DNA from: a virus
DNA length: 37,199 nucleotides
Strand: one strand, 5' to 3'
IMG/VR virus record: IMGVR_UViG_3300025108_000162
Location: 1-37,199 of that record
A program made the position numbers and the translations under genes. Within the stretch, counting starts at the first letter, position 1. Every line of letters begins with the position of its first letter. The notes under the pieces were generated by a model, which saw nothing but the letters and a program-made list of their open reading frames with translations, did no database searches and was not told where the DNA came from. This document shows positions 1 to 4,910 of this stretch, one piece after another.

Positions 1-77
1 ATCCACAGAGCAGCGTTCCAGGTCTCATAGTTTGCCCAACCGTTGTAGGTCTCGTTTGCGGTGGTGGCAGTGGTCAT
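1..77 (-). CDS. Small NYETWN-type protein, 5' part only
   Basis: The gene starts at the ATG at 77 and runs off the window at position 1, leaving 25 codons. The visible protein begins MTTATTANETYNGWANYETW and continues NAALW. The G-W-x-N-Y-E-T-W-N core is a signature of a small cyanophage/cyanobacterial family of unknown function (I recall it as DUF7249, not certain). It is the first gene of its own unit: a promoter at 103-130 lies directly upstream and the leader AAACAAAGGAAACC contains a weak AAGGA ribosome site. Function unknown. Confidence 0.75.
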   Translation of the reverse strand, partial: MTTATTANETYNGWANYETWNAALW

Positions 78-102
78 GGTTTCCTTTGTTTGTCTTGAAT
101 CA

Positions 103-130
103 ATTGTAGCAGATCTGATGCCCCTGCCAA
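103..130 (-). promoter_or_regulatory. Sigma70-like early promoter
   Basis: On the minus strand: TTGGCA, 16 bases, TACAAT, with TGC directly before the -10 box (extended -10). The -35 box sits between CCC and GGGG that could pair weakly, but there is no T-run, so I do not call a terminator. It drives the gene starting at 77. Box positions: -35 at 125-130, -10 at 103-108. Confidence 0.65.
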
Positions 131-150
131 CGGGAAATCCCAATTTTGGG

Positions 151-170
151 TACAGTTCGCCAATTGGCAC
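151..170 (-). repeat. Unit-boundary inverted-repeat element, copy 1
   Basis: Minus strand reads GTGCCAATTGGCGAACTGTA. This is one of seven related copies (others at 1627, 2148, 3359, 4876, 7435, 9699) that each follow the last gene of a unit and precede the next promoter. Core form is CAGTY-N4/5-RACTG; this copy has one mismatched pair in that stem but also contains the palindrome GCCAATTGGC. Confidence 0.5.
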
Positions 171-184
171 AAGGGGTCTCGCGC

Positions 185-361
185 TTAGCGTCTGGCGTCG
201 TTACGTTCGTCGAGTGCTTCATTAATTATCTGTTTCAGTTCTATTCTCTCCTCTGGTGTGAAGATAGTGCGAATCTTTACTGGCATTGGAGGATACTCTC
301 GTTGTGAGTTAGTATCACCATCACCAGGAAGACTCATGCCCTGTGTATCAATCTTGTCCAT
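185..361 (-). CDS. Small hypothetical protein (58 aa)
   Basis: Begins MDKIDTQGMSLPGDGDTNSQ and ends in a charged helix-like tail with ERIELKQIINEALDERND. No recognised domain. The start ATG at 361-359 overlaps the stop of the preceding gene as TAATG, so translation is probably coupled. It is the last gene of the unit that starts at 1562 and is followed by boundary element copy 1. Gly/Pro-rich first half, amphipathic second half; function unknown. Confidence 0.65.
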   Translation of the reverse strand: MDKIDTQGMSLPGDGDTNSQREYPPMPVKIRTIFTPEERIELKQIINEALDERNDARR

Positions 362-561
362 TAGTTCCAGTTCTCCATGAATTCGTCAAGTGTGTAACCT
401 TCGCCCGTTGATGTTTCTTCTATCAATTCCTCCAGTGTGTAGCATTCCATTTTCAGACGATATTCCTCGGGAGTGTCATCATCAGGATCAGGATCGTCGT
501 GGCAAAGGTAGTCCCACTCACGACAGAGTGCATCGATTAGTTGTTCTTTAGTGTAGTTCAT
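361..561 (-). CDS. Acidic hypothetical protein (66 aa)
   Basis: Begins MNYTKEQLIDALCREWDYLC and carries a strongly acidic stretch, HDDPDPDDDTPEEY, followed by more Glu-rich sequence and a final FMENWN. This type of small acidic protein is familiar from T4-like cyanophages but has no known function. The start ATG overlaps the preceding stop as ATGA and its stop overlaps the next start as TAATG, so it is embedded in a tightly coupled operon. Very acidic small phage proteins can be DNA mimics or inhibitors of host enzymes; that is only a general possibility here. Confidence 0.8.
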   Translation of the reverse strand: MNYTKEQLIDALCREWDYLCHDDPDPDDDTPEEYRLKMECYTLEELIEETSTGEGYTLDEFMENWN

Positions 562-692
562 TGTGCTGTCTGTTCCATAGTTGAATCGTAGTAGTTCATC
601 ATCTTGGTATCACGCTCCGCAAGGAATAGCAGGTAGCAAGTGAGACCAACAACGACAAAGATGCCGCTCAAGAGATACTGTGTGATTCTCAT
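558..692 (-). CDS. Single-pass small membrane protein (44 aa)
   Basis: Begins MRITQYLLSGIFVVVGLTCY; residues about 6-27 form one uninterrupted hydrophobic segment, followed by a polar tail (AERDTKMMNYYDSTMEQTAQ). One transmembrane helix with a short N-terminus is the simplest reading. Both ends overlap neighbours as ATGA (start at 692, stop at 558), which strongly supports translation although the gene is below usual length cut-offs. Function unknown. Confidence 0.65.
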   Translation of the reverse strand: MRITQYLLSGIFVVVGLTCYLLFLAERDTKMMNYYDSTMEQTAQ

Positions 693-820
693 ACTTTTCC
701 CATTGATGCATATGCTTTTCCGATTAATGCATTACCAGGAAGTGCTTCCCAAGTTAATACTTGTTCTTTCTCGAACTTGTAGATATGAACTACAAAGAGA
801 TTAAAGAAATTGATTTTCAT
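689..820 (-). CDS. Small hypothetical protein (43 aa)
   Basis: Begins MKINFFNLFVVHIYKFEKEQ and ends ALIGKAYASMGKV. No domain recognised. Its stop overlaps the next start as ATGA. It starts 6 bases downstream of the preceding stop at 826. The chain of overlapping short frames in this unit makes chance open frames unlikely, but no homologue is recognised, so confidence is moderate. Confidence 0.55.
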   Translation of the reverse strand: MKINFFNLFVVHIYKFEKEQVLTWEALPGNALIGKAYASMGKV

Positions 821-825
821 AGTTA

Positions 826-993
826 TCAGAATACGTTGGTCCATGCTTGATGTTTAGCAGCACTGATTCTGCCATCCTGAAGTAATCCATCACACACACG
901 ACAGAAAACTTCAAACTTCTCCAATCGTGTCATGTTAGCATCAACACCCATTGCAGTTTCACCGACGACTTTGAGAACTTGACCTTTGAGCAT
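826..993 (-). CDS. Small hypothetical protein (55 aa)
   Basis: Begins MLKGQVLKVVGETAMGVDAN and ends in AAKHQAWTNVF. The C-terminal half has a C-R-V-C pair (residues 31-34) but no second pair, so I do not call a zinc site. The start codon lies inside a 17-base direct repeat also found at the start of the gene at 1177. There is no Shine-Dalgarno-like sequence; the bases before the ATG are the preceding gene's stop plus CATC. Confidence 0.6.
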   Translation of the reverse strand: MLKGQVLKVVGETAMGVDANMTRLEKFEVFCRVCDGLLQDGRISAAKHQAWTNVF

Positions 994-1189
994 GATGTTA
1001 GTTAGTGGCGTAAGTTTGGGCGATAGCGTCAGACTTAAAGCGTCTGCATAACTTAAACAGCAGTTTCAAGTCATCTTCAATCACATAACGAAACGAGTCT
1101 GATTCGATGATGAACTTACCATCCTCCAACCATACTTGTGGGAGTTGTTTCTTGTAAACTGGAAGATCGAAAAGCATGATGTTAGTTAG
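989..1189 (-). repeat. 17-base direct repeat pair flanking a small gene
   Basis: The minus-strand sequence CTAACTAACATCATGCT occurs at 1189-1173 and again, identical, at 1005-989. Each copy contains the end of one gene (AAC TAA) and the start of the next (ATG CT). The repeats flank gene 998..1177, so recombination between them would remove exactly one gene and restore an intact junction. A shorter version (CTAACTAACA before ATG) precedes the gene starting at 1891. Confidence 0.8.
998..1177 (-). CDS. Small hypothetical protein (59 aa)
   Basis: Begins MLFDLPVYKKQLPQVWLEDG, then FIIESDSFRYVIEDDLKLLF and a basic C-R-R-F-K segment, ending AQTYATN. No domain recognised. It is bracketed by the 17-base direct repeat described at 989-1189 and shares its start context with the next gene down. 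It is the third gene of the 1562 unit, with a 4-base gap to the gene at 1182 above and the one at 993 below. Confidence 0.6.
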   Translation of the reverse strand: MLFDLPVYKKQLPQVWLEDGKFIIESDSFRYVIEDDLKLLFKLCRRFKSDAIAQTYATN

Positions 1190-1286
1190 AAGGTTTGTTG
1201 ATGATTGTAATCCATTCAGTTGGGGGTGATAGTTTGTTTGATACTTTCACCCACCGACCTTTGAAACGAACGATAGTAAATTTCAT
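1182..1286 (-). CDS. Very short basic hypothetical protein (34 aa)
   Basis: Begins MKFTIVRFKGRWVKVSNKLS and ends WITIINKPSN. The alternation of hydrophobic and basic residues looks like a small beta-type fold, but no family is recognised. It starts 3 bases after the preceding stop at 1290 and ends 4 bases before the next start, consistent with a real gene in the unit despite its length. Confidence 0.5.
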   Translation of the reverse strand: MKFTIVRFKGRWVKVSNKLSPPTEWITIINKPSN

Positions 1287-1289
1287 CAA

Positions 1290-1562
1290 TCAACCCACAC
1301 ATGCCATGGGAGTGTACTCAGAGCGAGGCATTTTGTCGGTGTGGTAGTCAGTAACTGTTGCACCGCTAGCGATACGCTCTGCCCACTCATTGCGTGCTGT
1401 GAGTGCTGTCACAGTGCTATAAGACTTGAGACCGTTAGCATTCCAGGTGACGCGCTTATTGAAACGTTTGACGACAACTTTCATGCCTTTGATGTCATCA
1501 GACTCAGCAATGAATGCCTCAGGAAAGAAATCAACGGTGACGACGGAGTTTGAGAGTTGCAT
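1290..1562 (-). CDS. Hypothetical protein (90 aa), first gene of its unit
   Basis: Begins MQLSNSVVTVDFFPEAFIAE, with a central basic part (MKVVVKRFNKRVTWNANG) and a C-terminal half that includes NEWAERIASGATVTDYHTDK. No domain recognised; the sequence composition is that of a normal folded protein. It is the promoter-proximal gene of a unit of eight small genes reaching to 185. The leader between the -10 box at 1587-1592 and the ATG contains AGTCAAACAAAC, a leader motif shared by most early units here. Confidence 0.8.
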   Translation of the reverse strand: MQLSNSVVTVDFFPEAFIAESDDIKGMKVVVKRFNKRVTWNANGLKSYSTVTALTARNEWAERIASGATVTDYHTDKMPRSEYTPMACVG

Positions 1563-1586
1563 CAGGTGTGTTTGTTTGACTCTTAT

Positions 1587-1615
1587 AGTATTGCACCTTA
1601 TGGCGCGGAAATCAA
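1587..1615 (-). promoter_or_regulatory. Sigma70-like early promoter
   Basis: Minus strand: TTGATT (1615-1610), 17 bases ending in TGC, then AATACT (1592-1587) followed by ATAAGAGTCAAA. The block TGCAATACTATAAGAGTCAAA recurs identically at 4842-4822 in front of the helicase gene. Whether the -10 box is AATACT or the overlapping TACTAT/TATAAG cannot be settled by eye. No terminator hairpin is present at this copy. Confidence 0.7.
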
Positions 1616-1626
1616 GCGATAGTGGA

Positions 1627-1641
1627 CAGTTTGACCAACTG
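1627..1641 (-). repeat. Unit-boundary inverted-repeat element, copy 2
   Basis: Minus strand CAGTT GGTCA AACTG: a perfect five-base stem with a five-base loop, preceded by GTGC and followed by TCCAC. It lies between the stop of gene 1655 and the promoter at 1587-1615. Compared with copy 3 (CACTT/AAGTG) and copy 5 (CAGTC/GACTG), stem bases change on both sides and pairing is kept. Confidence 0.6.
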
Positions 1642-1654
1642 GCACACGCGGAGT

Positions 1655-1891
1655 TTAATTCTCTTCTCTTTCTGCTGTAAGATCTTCAGCAAAGAATATT
1701 TCAACACCACCATCTTGAGGGTCTTTACCATCAACAACCCACTCTTCATAGCAAGCAATTGCATCAAAATTGCGGTTATCTGCTGCCAATGTTGTCATTG
1801 CTTTGAAATACGTCTCACCCATAGTATCAATCATCTGATCACGATCGTCAGTCTCGTTGAATGTGAAGAGGTCAAGAGTGGAGTCGAACAT
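1655..1891 (-). CDS. Acidic hypothetical protein (78 aa)
   Basis: Begins MFDSTLDLFTFNETDDRDQM and ends in GGVEIFFAEDLTAEREEN. Strongly acidic with an alternating charged/hydrophobic pattern; contains MGETYFKAMTTLAADNRNFD. No recognised domain. Second and last gene of the two-gene unit starting at 2083. The start is preceded by CTAACTAACA, the same unusual non-Shine-Dalgarno context seen at the genes starting at 993 and 1177. Confidence 0.75.
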   Translation of the reverse strand: MFDSTLDLFTFNETDDRDQMIDTMGETYFKAMTTLAADNRNFDAIACYEEWVVDGKDPQDGGVEIFFAEDLTAEREEN

Positions 1892-1930
1892 TGTTAGTTA
1901 GTGAAGTGAGTGTGAAAGAGAGAGTGTTAA

Positions 1931-2083
1931 TTAACCGCCGAACATGTCGTCGAATAGTTGTTGACCAGAACGCTCATTCTCTGCTGCTTTCTTTGCATAC
2001 TGTGCCATGCGTTCGAGTGCTTCTTCACGAGAGATTGACTCGGGGAAGTAATACTCGCGACCTGCTGGGTTTGTGTAGCGCAT
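1931..2083 (-). CDS. Small hypothetical protein (50 aa)
   Basis: Begins MRYTNPAGREYYFPESISRE, continues with a helix (EALERMAQYAKKAAENERSG) and ends QQLFDDMFGG. The N-terminal strand plus long amphipathic helix plus Gly-Gly end is typical of small phage regulators, but no family is recognised. It follows its own promoter (2108-2135) with the shared AGTCAAAGAAAC leader, which is the main support for this short gene. Confidence 0.7.
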   Translation of the reverse strand: MRYTNPAGREYYFPESISREEALERMAQYAKKAAENERSGQQLFDDMFGG

Positions 2084-2107
2084 TGGGTTCGTTTCTTTGA
2101 CTCTTTA

Positions 2108-2135
2108 ATAATACAGCACTGAGAGGCATCTGCAA
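2108..2135 (-). promoter_or_regulatory. Sigma70-like early promoter
   Basis: Minus strand: TTGCAG (2135-2130), 16 bases, TATTAT (2113-2108), then TAAAGAGTCAAAGAAACG to the ATG at 2083. TGC lies two bases before the -10 box, as at the 4836 and 7395 promoters if their -10 is read as TACTAT/TACTGT. Confidence 0.65.
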
Positions 2136-2147
2136 GCGCCTGTGTGA

Positions 2148-2162
2148 CACTTTAGGGGACTG
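2148..2162 (-). repeat. Unit-boundary element, copy 7 (degenerate)
   Basis: Minus strand CAGTC CCCTA AAGTG, flanked by GTGGA and TCACA. The primary sequence matches the family but two of five stem pairs are broken, so any shared role of this copy would depend on sequence rather than pairing. It lies 10 bases after the stop of gene 2172. Confidence 0.4.
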
Positions 2163-2171
2163 TCCACCCCA

Positions 2172-2459
2172 TCACATCCAAAGTAACTCCAACCCCGTCA
2201 GATTGAGTTGCATAGCAGAGTATGGAGTGGTACGATTTATGTCTACTTTGTCACCAACTCGCTTAGAATTGATGGGGGCAAAGTATTCTCGCTTTTTGAT
2301 GTTGTAGAATCCCCAGATGGATACCACAGGATCTTCAGTGTAACTAAACCTAGCGTGATTCCGAATCCAAATGCTAACAATAGTCTTCTTATACTCTTTG
2401 ACATGATAAGAGAATCCTTTGGGTGGTGTGTGTATAAAATCGGATGGAAGTTCGATCAT
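2172..2459 (-). CDS. Conserved cyanophage hypothetical protein (95 aa)
   Basis: Begins MIELPSDFIHTPPKGFSYHV and contains FYNIKKREYFAPINSKRVGD followed by VDINRTTPYSAMQLNLTGLE. The K-x-R-x-Y-x-A-P-I/V-N-x-x-x-x-G-x-x-V/I pattern is familiar from small conserved cyanomyovirus proteins. Aromatic-rich first half suggests a beta fold. The start overlaps the previous gene's stop as ATGA. Last gene of the 3295 unit. No function known. Confidence 0.8.
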   Translation of the reverse strand: MIELPSDFIHTPPKGFSYHVKEYKKTIVSIWIRNHARFSYTEDPVVSIWGFYNIKKREYFAPINSKRVGDKVDINRTTPYSAMQLNLTGLELLWM

Positions 2460-2692
2460 AGTTTACCACTCACAACGGAGGATCCTACGACTCTAGTGTA
2501 TTGTTCAAGTGTGCCATCCTGTTCACACTGAAGGTGCCATCGTGTCATCTTAGTAACACCATCTTTCGTGGCACCAGTCATCATCTGTCGCCCTTCTTTG
2601 GTTGCTGTTGAGAATAATCCATACCTAGTTTCCCAAACATAAAATACATCATCAATGAGTTCAGCATTGTCAGGAGGAGTAAATTCGGACAT
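2456..2692 (-). CDS. Conserved cyanophage hypothetical protein (78 aa)
   Basis: I start it at the ATG at 2692 (MSEFTPPDNAELIDDVFYVW), which overlaps the previous stop as TGATG; a TTG one codon earlier is less likely. The middle reads GATKDGVTKMTRWHLQCEQD, a stretch I recognise as conserved across T4-like cyanophages. One Cys, no metal-site pattern. Fourth gene of a coupled five-gene unit. Function unknown. Confidence 0.85.
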   Translation of the reverse strand: MSEFTPPDNAELIDDVFYVWETRYGLFSTATKEGRQMMTGATKDGVTKMTRWHLQCEQDGTLEQYTRVVGSSVVSGKL

Positions 2693-2907
2693 CAATATGT
2701 AATAACGAGGTGATTAGGATGCGCGGAGGTGTCTTCAGTGGTGTAATCTGTCATGTAAGCAGGAATAAACTCATCGTTTGCAATGCTATAAAGCATCACT
2801 GGTTTATCGAGAGTTTCAGTGGGGCAACATTGAAGTTGCTCTAATAGTTTACGATAAGTCATTTTTTTGTGAGTAGATTCGGACCATGGAATGAGACCCC
2901 AAGACAT
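2692..2907 (-). CDS. Conserved cyanophage hypothetical protein (71 aa)
   Basis: Begins MSWGLIPWSESTHKKMTYRK if the TAATG-coupled ATG at 2907 is used; an internal ATG (residue 16, MTYRKLLEQL) is a possible alternative start with no better ribosome site. The second half, VMLYSIANDEFIPAYMTDYT, resembles a small conserved cyanophage protein. No catalytic motif is visible. Its stop overlaps the next start (TGATG). Confidence 0.8.
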   Translation of the reverse strand: MSWGLIPWSESTHKKMTYRKLLEQLQCCPTETLDKPVMLYSIANDEFIPAYMTDYTTEDTSAHPNHLVITY

Positions 2908-3122
2908 TAGGTTGGTAGCAATTTAGTAGATGAGATGATTAACAGAAACGTGAGCATGATTACAACATCCCATGATTTAGTACGGATGAAGAATGGCACC
3001 GAGATAGCATCACCAACAAACTGCATAATCACCCCTAATGATATGTTAACATGTAGGATGATGAAGTATGCAGTGACCACAAGAAATGATCCTATGACTC
3101 TACCAACTGTGTCAATCTTCAT
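2907..3122 (-). CDS. Small two-helix membrane protein (71 aa)
   Basis: The start at 3122 (MKIDTVGRVIGSFLVVTAYF) overlaps the previous stop as TGATG and is preferred to an ATG six codons upstream at 3140. Hydrophobic segments at about residues 8-35 and 52-68 flank a polar R-T-K-S-W-D turn, predicting a two-pass inner-membrane protein. The RTKSWDVVIML part is conserved in small membrane proteins of marine cyanophages. Role unknown; thylakoid or plasma membrane targeting are both possible. Confidence 0.85.
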   Translation of the reverse strand: MKIDTVGRVIGSFLVVTAYFIILHVNISLGVIMQFVGDAISVPFFIRTKSWDVVIMLTFLLIISSTKLLPT

Positions 3123-3295
3123 CAGAAAGGGTTGCTCCAAGACTCGTACTTCTTCATGGTGATGTAACCTTCACGGCACAATTCGTCAGTGAAGATACCC
3201 CATGCCTCACGCTTTGCGACCTTATCTGTTGAGTTGGTTGCCTTCCAATTGTAACGGAATTGCTCTAGTGCTTGGACTTTGGTGATGGTTCGCAT
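3122..3295 (-). CDS. Conserved cyanophage hypothetical protein (57 aa)
   Basis: I start it at the ATG at 3295 (MRTITKVQALEQFRYNWKAT). The open frame extends 28 codons further upstream, but that part crosses the promoter at 3320-3325 and is not conserved-looking. The rest, KREAWGIFTDELCREGYITM, ends with ESWSNPF and matches a small cyanophage family I recognise. All-helical by eye. First gene of the five-gene unit 3295-2172; its stop overlaps the next start. Confidence 0.85.
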   Translation of the reverse strand: MRTITKVQALEQFRYNWKATNSTDKVAKREAWGIFTDELCREGYITMKKYESWSNPF

Positions 3296-3319
3296 GAGGT
3301 GTTTTCCTTTGACTCTCTT

Positions 3320-3325
3320 AATATA
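3320..3325 (-). promoter_or_regulatory. Probable early promoter, -10 box only
   Basis: Minus strand TATATT followed by AAGAGAGTCAAAGGAAAAC, the same leader motif as at the other early promoters. No acceptable -35 hexamer is present 16-18 bases upstream, so this promoter is either weak, activated, or dependent on boundary element copy 3 further upstream. Confidence 0.45.
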
Positions 3326-3358
3326 CACGGTTTTGGTGCCCTGTGCGGGTTTAGTGGA

Positions 3359-3373
3359 CACTTTGACCAAGTG
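3359..3373 (-). repeat. Unit-boundary inverted-repeat element, copy 3
   Basis: Minus strand CACTT GGTCA AAGTG, a perfect five-base stem. It keeps the loop GGTCA of copy 2 while the middle stem pair switches from G-C to C-G, a compensatory change. It begins right after the TAG stop of gene 3379. Confidence 0.6.
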
Positions 3374-3378
3374 GCACA

Positions 3379-3573
3379 CTAACGGAACCCTTTTTTATTC
3401 TTTATGCAATCATGGACAATCACAGTTTGATTAGTGATAGTTTGTTGCCACCAATATGCCCTGAGTTGGTCATAGTCATCAAATCGTTGTTTGCCGATGG
3501 TGTAATAATGCCGATCATACAATTTGTCGGATGTGCATGTAAACCAAGTGGAGTTAGTTGTTGTTGGTGTCAT
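3379..3573 (-). CDS. Small aromatic-rich hypothetical protein (64 aa)
   Basis: Begins MTPTTTNSTWFTCTSDKLYD and ends VIVHDCIKNKKGFR. Contains YTIGKQRFDDYDQLRAYWWQ. Unusually rich in Thr, Trp and Tyr. The start overlaps the helicase stop as TAATG, so the two proteins are probably made together; a helicase-associated factor is a guess from context only. Confidence 0.75.
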   Translation of the reverse strand: MTPTTTNSTWFTCTSDKLYDRHYYTIGKQRFDDYDQLRAYWWQQTITNQTVIVHDCIKNKKGFR

Positions 3574-4811
3574 TAGCAGAATGCGACGGGAGGAATACCT
3601 TCGATGAAGATGGCGTTAACAACGTTTTGCAGTCTTTGTGCAATAGCGTTGCCCATTTTGTAACCTGTTGGCATAGTAACAATGCCCTCAGATTTCTTGT
3701 AGAGATGAAACGCACCAGCAGGGATGCGACCCTCAGCAACATCACGACGGTCATCTTGATGCACACGGATAACACGACCGATGGTCTGTGCCATCTCTAC
3801 GATGGGCAGATTACGCAGCAAGATTGTGTGTGTCAGACCAGGCACATTGATACCCTCAGACAGAATAGAATAGTGAAAGATCACGAACTTCTTAGAGTCA
3901 TCAGCACCCCACGATTGCAGCGTGTTGAAGAACTCTTCGCGTCCTACTTTCTTGTCGTTGATGACAGCACCAAACTTAGAGGTGATGTGCATGACGTCAT
4001 ATCCTTTGCGATAGAAGTAATCAAGGATGTCAGTCTGTCCGAGCATGTTACCCAGAACTTTGCTGGATGGTGCTGCCACCAGAACTTTAGGATTCTGGAA
4101 CACATCGAGTTGCTCAAACATATCCTTGAGATTGTCACCATCAACCTCGTGTGCGTTGTACTTGTTACGAGTGCGATTGGTCTCGAAAGCAACAACTTTA
4201 GGGGGCACGATTGCACCAGCAGCGATCAACTCAGCAGCAGGAACATTGCACAGAGTGCGACCATAAACAGCAGTGTTATTCATGCCACGCGAAAGACTCA
4301 CACCACGACCATTCTTAGGGGTAGCAGTGAAATAGTAACGACGCTTGGCATACTGTGCCGTGGCAAATACTGCCTTGTGGAAGTGACGACCGCAACCATT
4401 GTGTGCCTCATCGAAATAGATAGTGTCAATATTGATGCCACTGTCTACAACACGGTGCAGGGAATGATAGGTGGTGAATATAATGCAGGACTCTTTTGCA
4501 GCACGCGCAGTGTCATTGAAGAGTGCAATCTTCTCAGGTTTTGTGCTGCTGAAGTAGTGAGTCTCTCCACTGTGTGCATGACAGACATGCGTCCAAGTAC
4601 CACTGATATGCTCCATAAACTCCTCACAGAGTTGATTAGCGAGCAAGATACGTGGAGCAACAACAACAATGGTTTGACCTTGTGCAGCACGGTGCATAGC
4701 ATCTGCGATCATGATATAAGTCTTGCCACCACCCGTAGGGATGATCACCTGCCCACAGTCGTTTGCCTGCATGGCATCGAAAGCGCGTTGCTGGTGGGGA
4801 CGGAGTTGCAT
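3573..4811 (-). CDS. SF2 DNA helicase, DEAH box (412 aa)
   Basis: An ATP-dependent superfamily 2 helicase of the ResIII/UvsW-like type. Motifs in order: an N-terminal RPHQQRAFDAM (Q-motif-like), Walker A PTGGGKT at 25-31, DEAH at 134-137 (YFDEAHN), FTATP at 161-165, motif V SEGINVP at 318-324 and motif VI QTIGRVIRVH at 342-351. All catalytic residues are present, so it should be active. T4 UvsW-type helicases unwind branched DNA in recombination-dependent replication, but this protein is shorter than UvsW and I cannot separate a UvsW role from another. It starts 25 bases after a strong composite terminator/promoter (4836-4870), and is followed by the coupled 64-residue gene at 3379. Confidence 0.9.
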   Translation of the reverse strand: MQLRPHQQRAFDAMQANDCGQVIIPTGGGKTYIMIADAMHRAAQGQTIVVVAPRILLANQLCEEFMEHISGTWTHVCHAHSGETHYFSSTKPEKIALFNDTARAAKESCIIFTTYHSLHRVVDSGINIDTIYFDEAHNGCGRHFHKAVFATAQYAKRRYYFTATPKNGRGVSLSRGMNNTAVYGRTLCNVPAAELIAAGAIVPPKVVAFETNRTRNKYNAHEVDGDNLKDMFEQLDVFQNPKVLVAAPSSKVLGNMLGQTDILDYFYRKGYDVMHITSKFGAVINDKKVGREEFFNTLQSWGADDSKKFVIFHYSILSEGINVPGLTHTILLRNLPIVEMAQTIGRVIRVHQDDRRDVAEGRIPAGAFHLYKKSEGIVTMPTGYKMGNAIAQRLQNVVNAIFIEGIPPVAFC

Positions 4812-4835
4812 CGAATGCGTTTCTTTGACTCTTAT

Positions 4836-4864
4836 AGTATTGCATAAAAAAAGACCCCTGTCAA
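4836..4864 (-). promoter_or_regulatory. Early promoter with -35 box in a terminator loop
   Basis: Minus strand TTGACA (4864-4859, perfect consensus), exactly 17 bases, AATACT (4841-4836), preceded by TGC. The TTGACA is the complete six-base loop of the terminator at 4853-4870. The leader after it is ATAAGAGTCAAAGAAACGC, ending at the helicase ATG. Confidence 0.8.
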
Positions 4865-4870
4865 GGGGTC
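4846..4870 (-). terminator. Rho-independent terminator
   Basis: Minus strand GACCCC-TTGACA-GGGGTC followed by seven T. Six-base perfect stem. It ends the unit containing the methyltransferase and DGQHR-like genes and overlaps the helicase promoter. Confidence 0.9.
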
Positions 4871-4875
4871 CCGAC

Positions 4876-4889
4876 CAGTCCAGCGACTG
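4876..4889 (-). repeat. Unit-boundary inverted-repeat element, copy 5
   Basis: Minus strand CAGTC-CGCTG-like core reading CAGTCGCTGGACTG, a perfect five-base stem (CAGTC/GACTG) around a four-base loop, preceded by GTGA. It lies 22 bases after the stop of gene 4911 and just before the terminator. Confidence 0.6.
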
Positions 4890-4910
4890 TCACATACTAT
4901 ATCTTTACAC

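Noticed and set aside
131-150. Inverted repeat CCCAA/TTGGG near 141-150 as a terminator
   Set aside because: Only five paired bases with almost no loop and no T-run on either strand.
3122-3379. Longer start (3379) for the 57-residue gene
   Set aside because: The extra 28 codons run through boundary element copy 3 and the promoter; the conserved-looking protein begins at 3295.
3558-4847. 429-residue plus-strand open frame opposite the helicase
   Set aside because: It is the antisense of a helicase with all motifs intact; the plus-strand product has low-complexity Ser/Thr/Cys-rich sequence and no recognisable domain, and no other plus-strand gene is supported.
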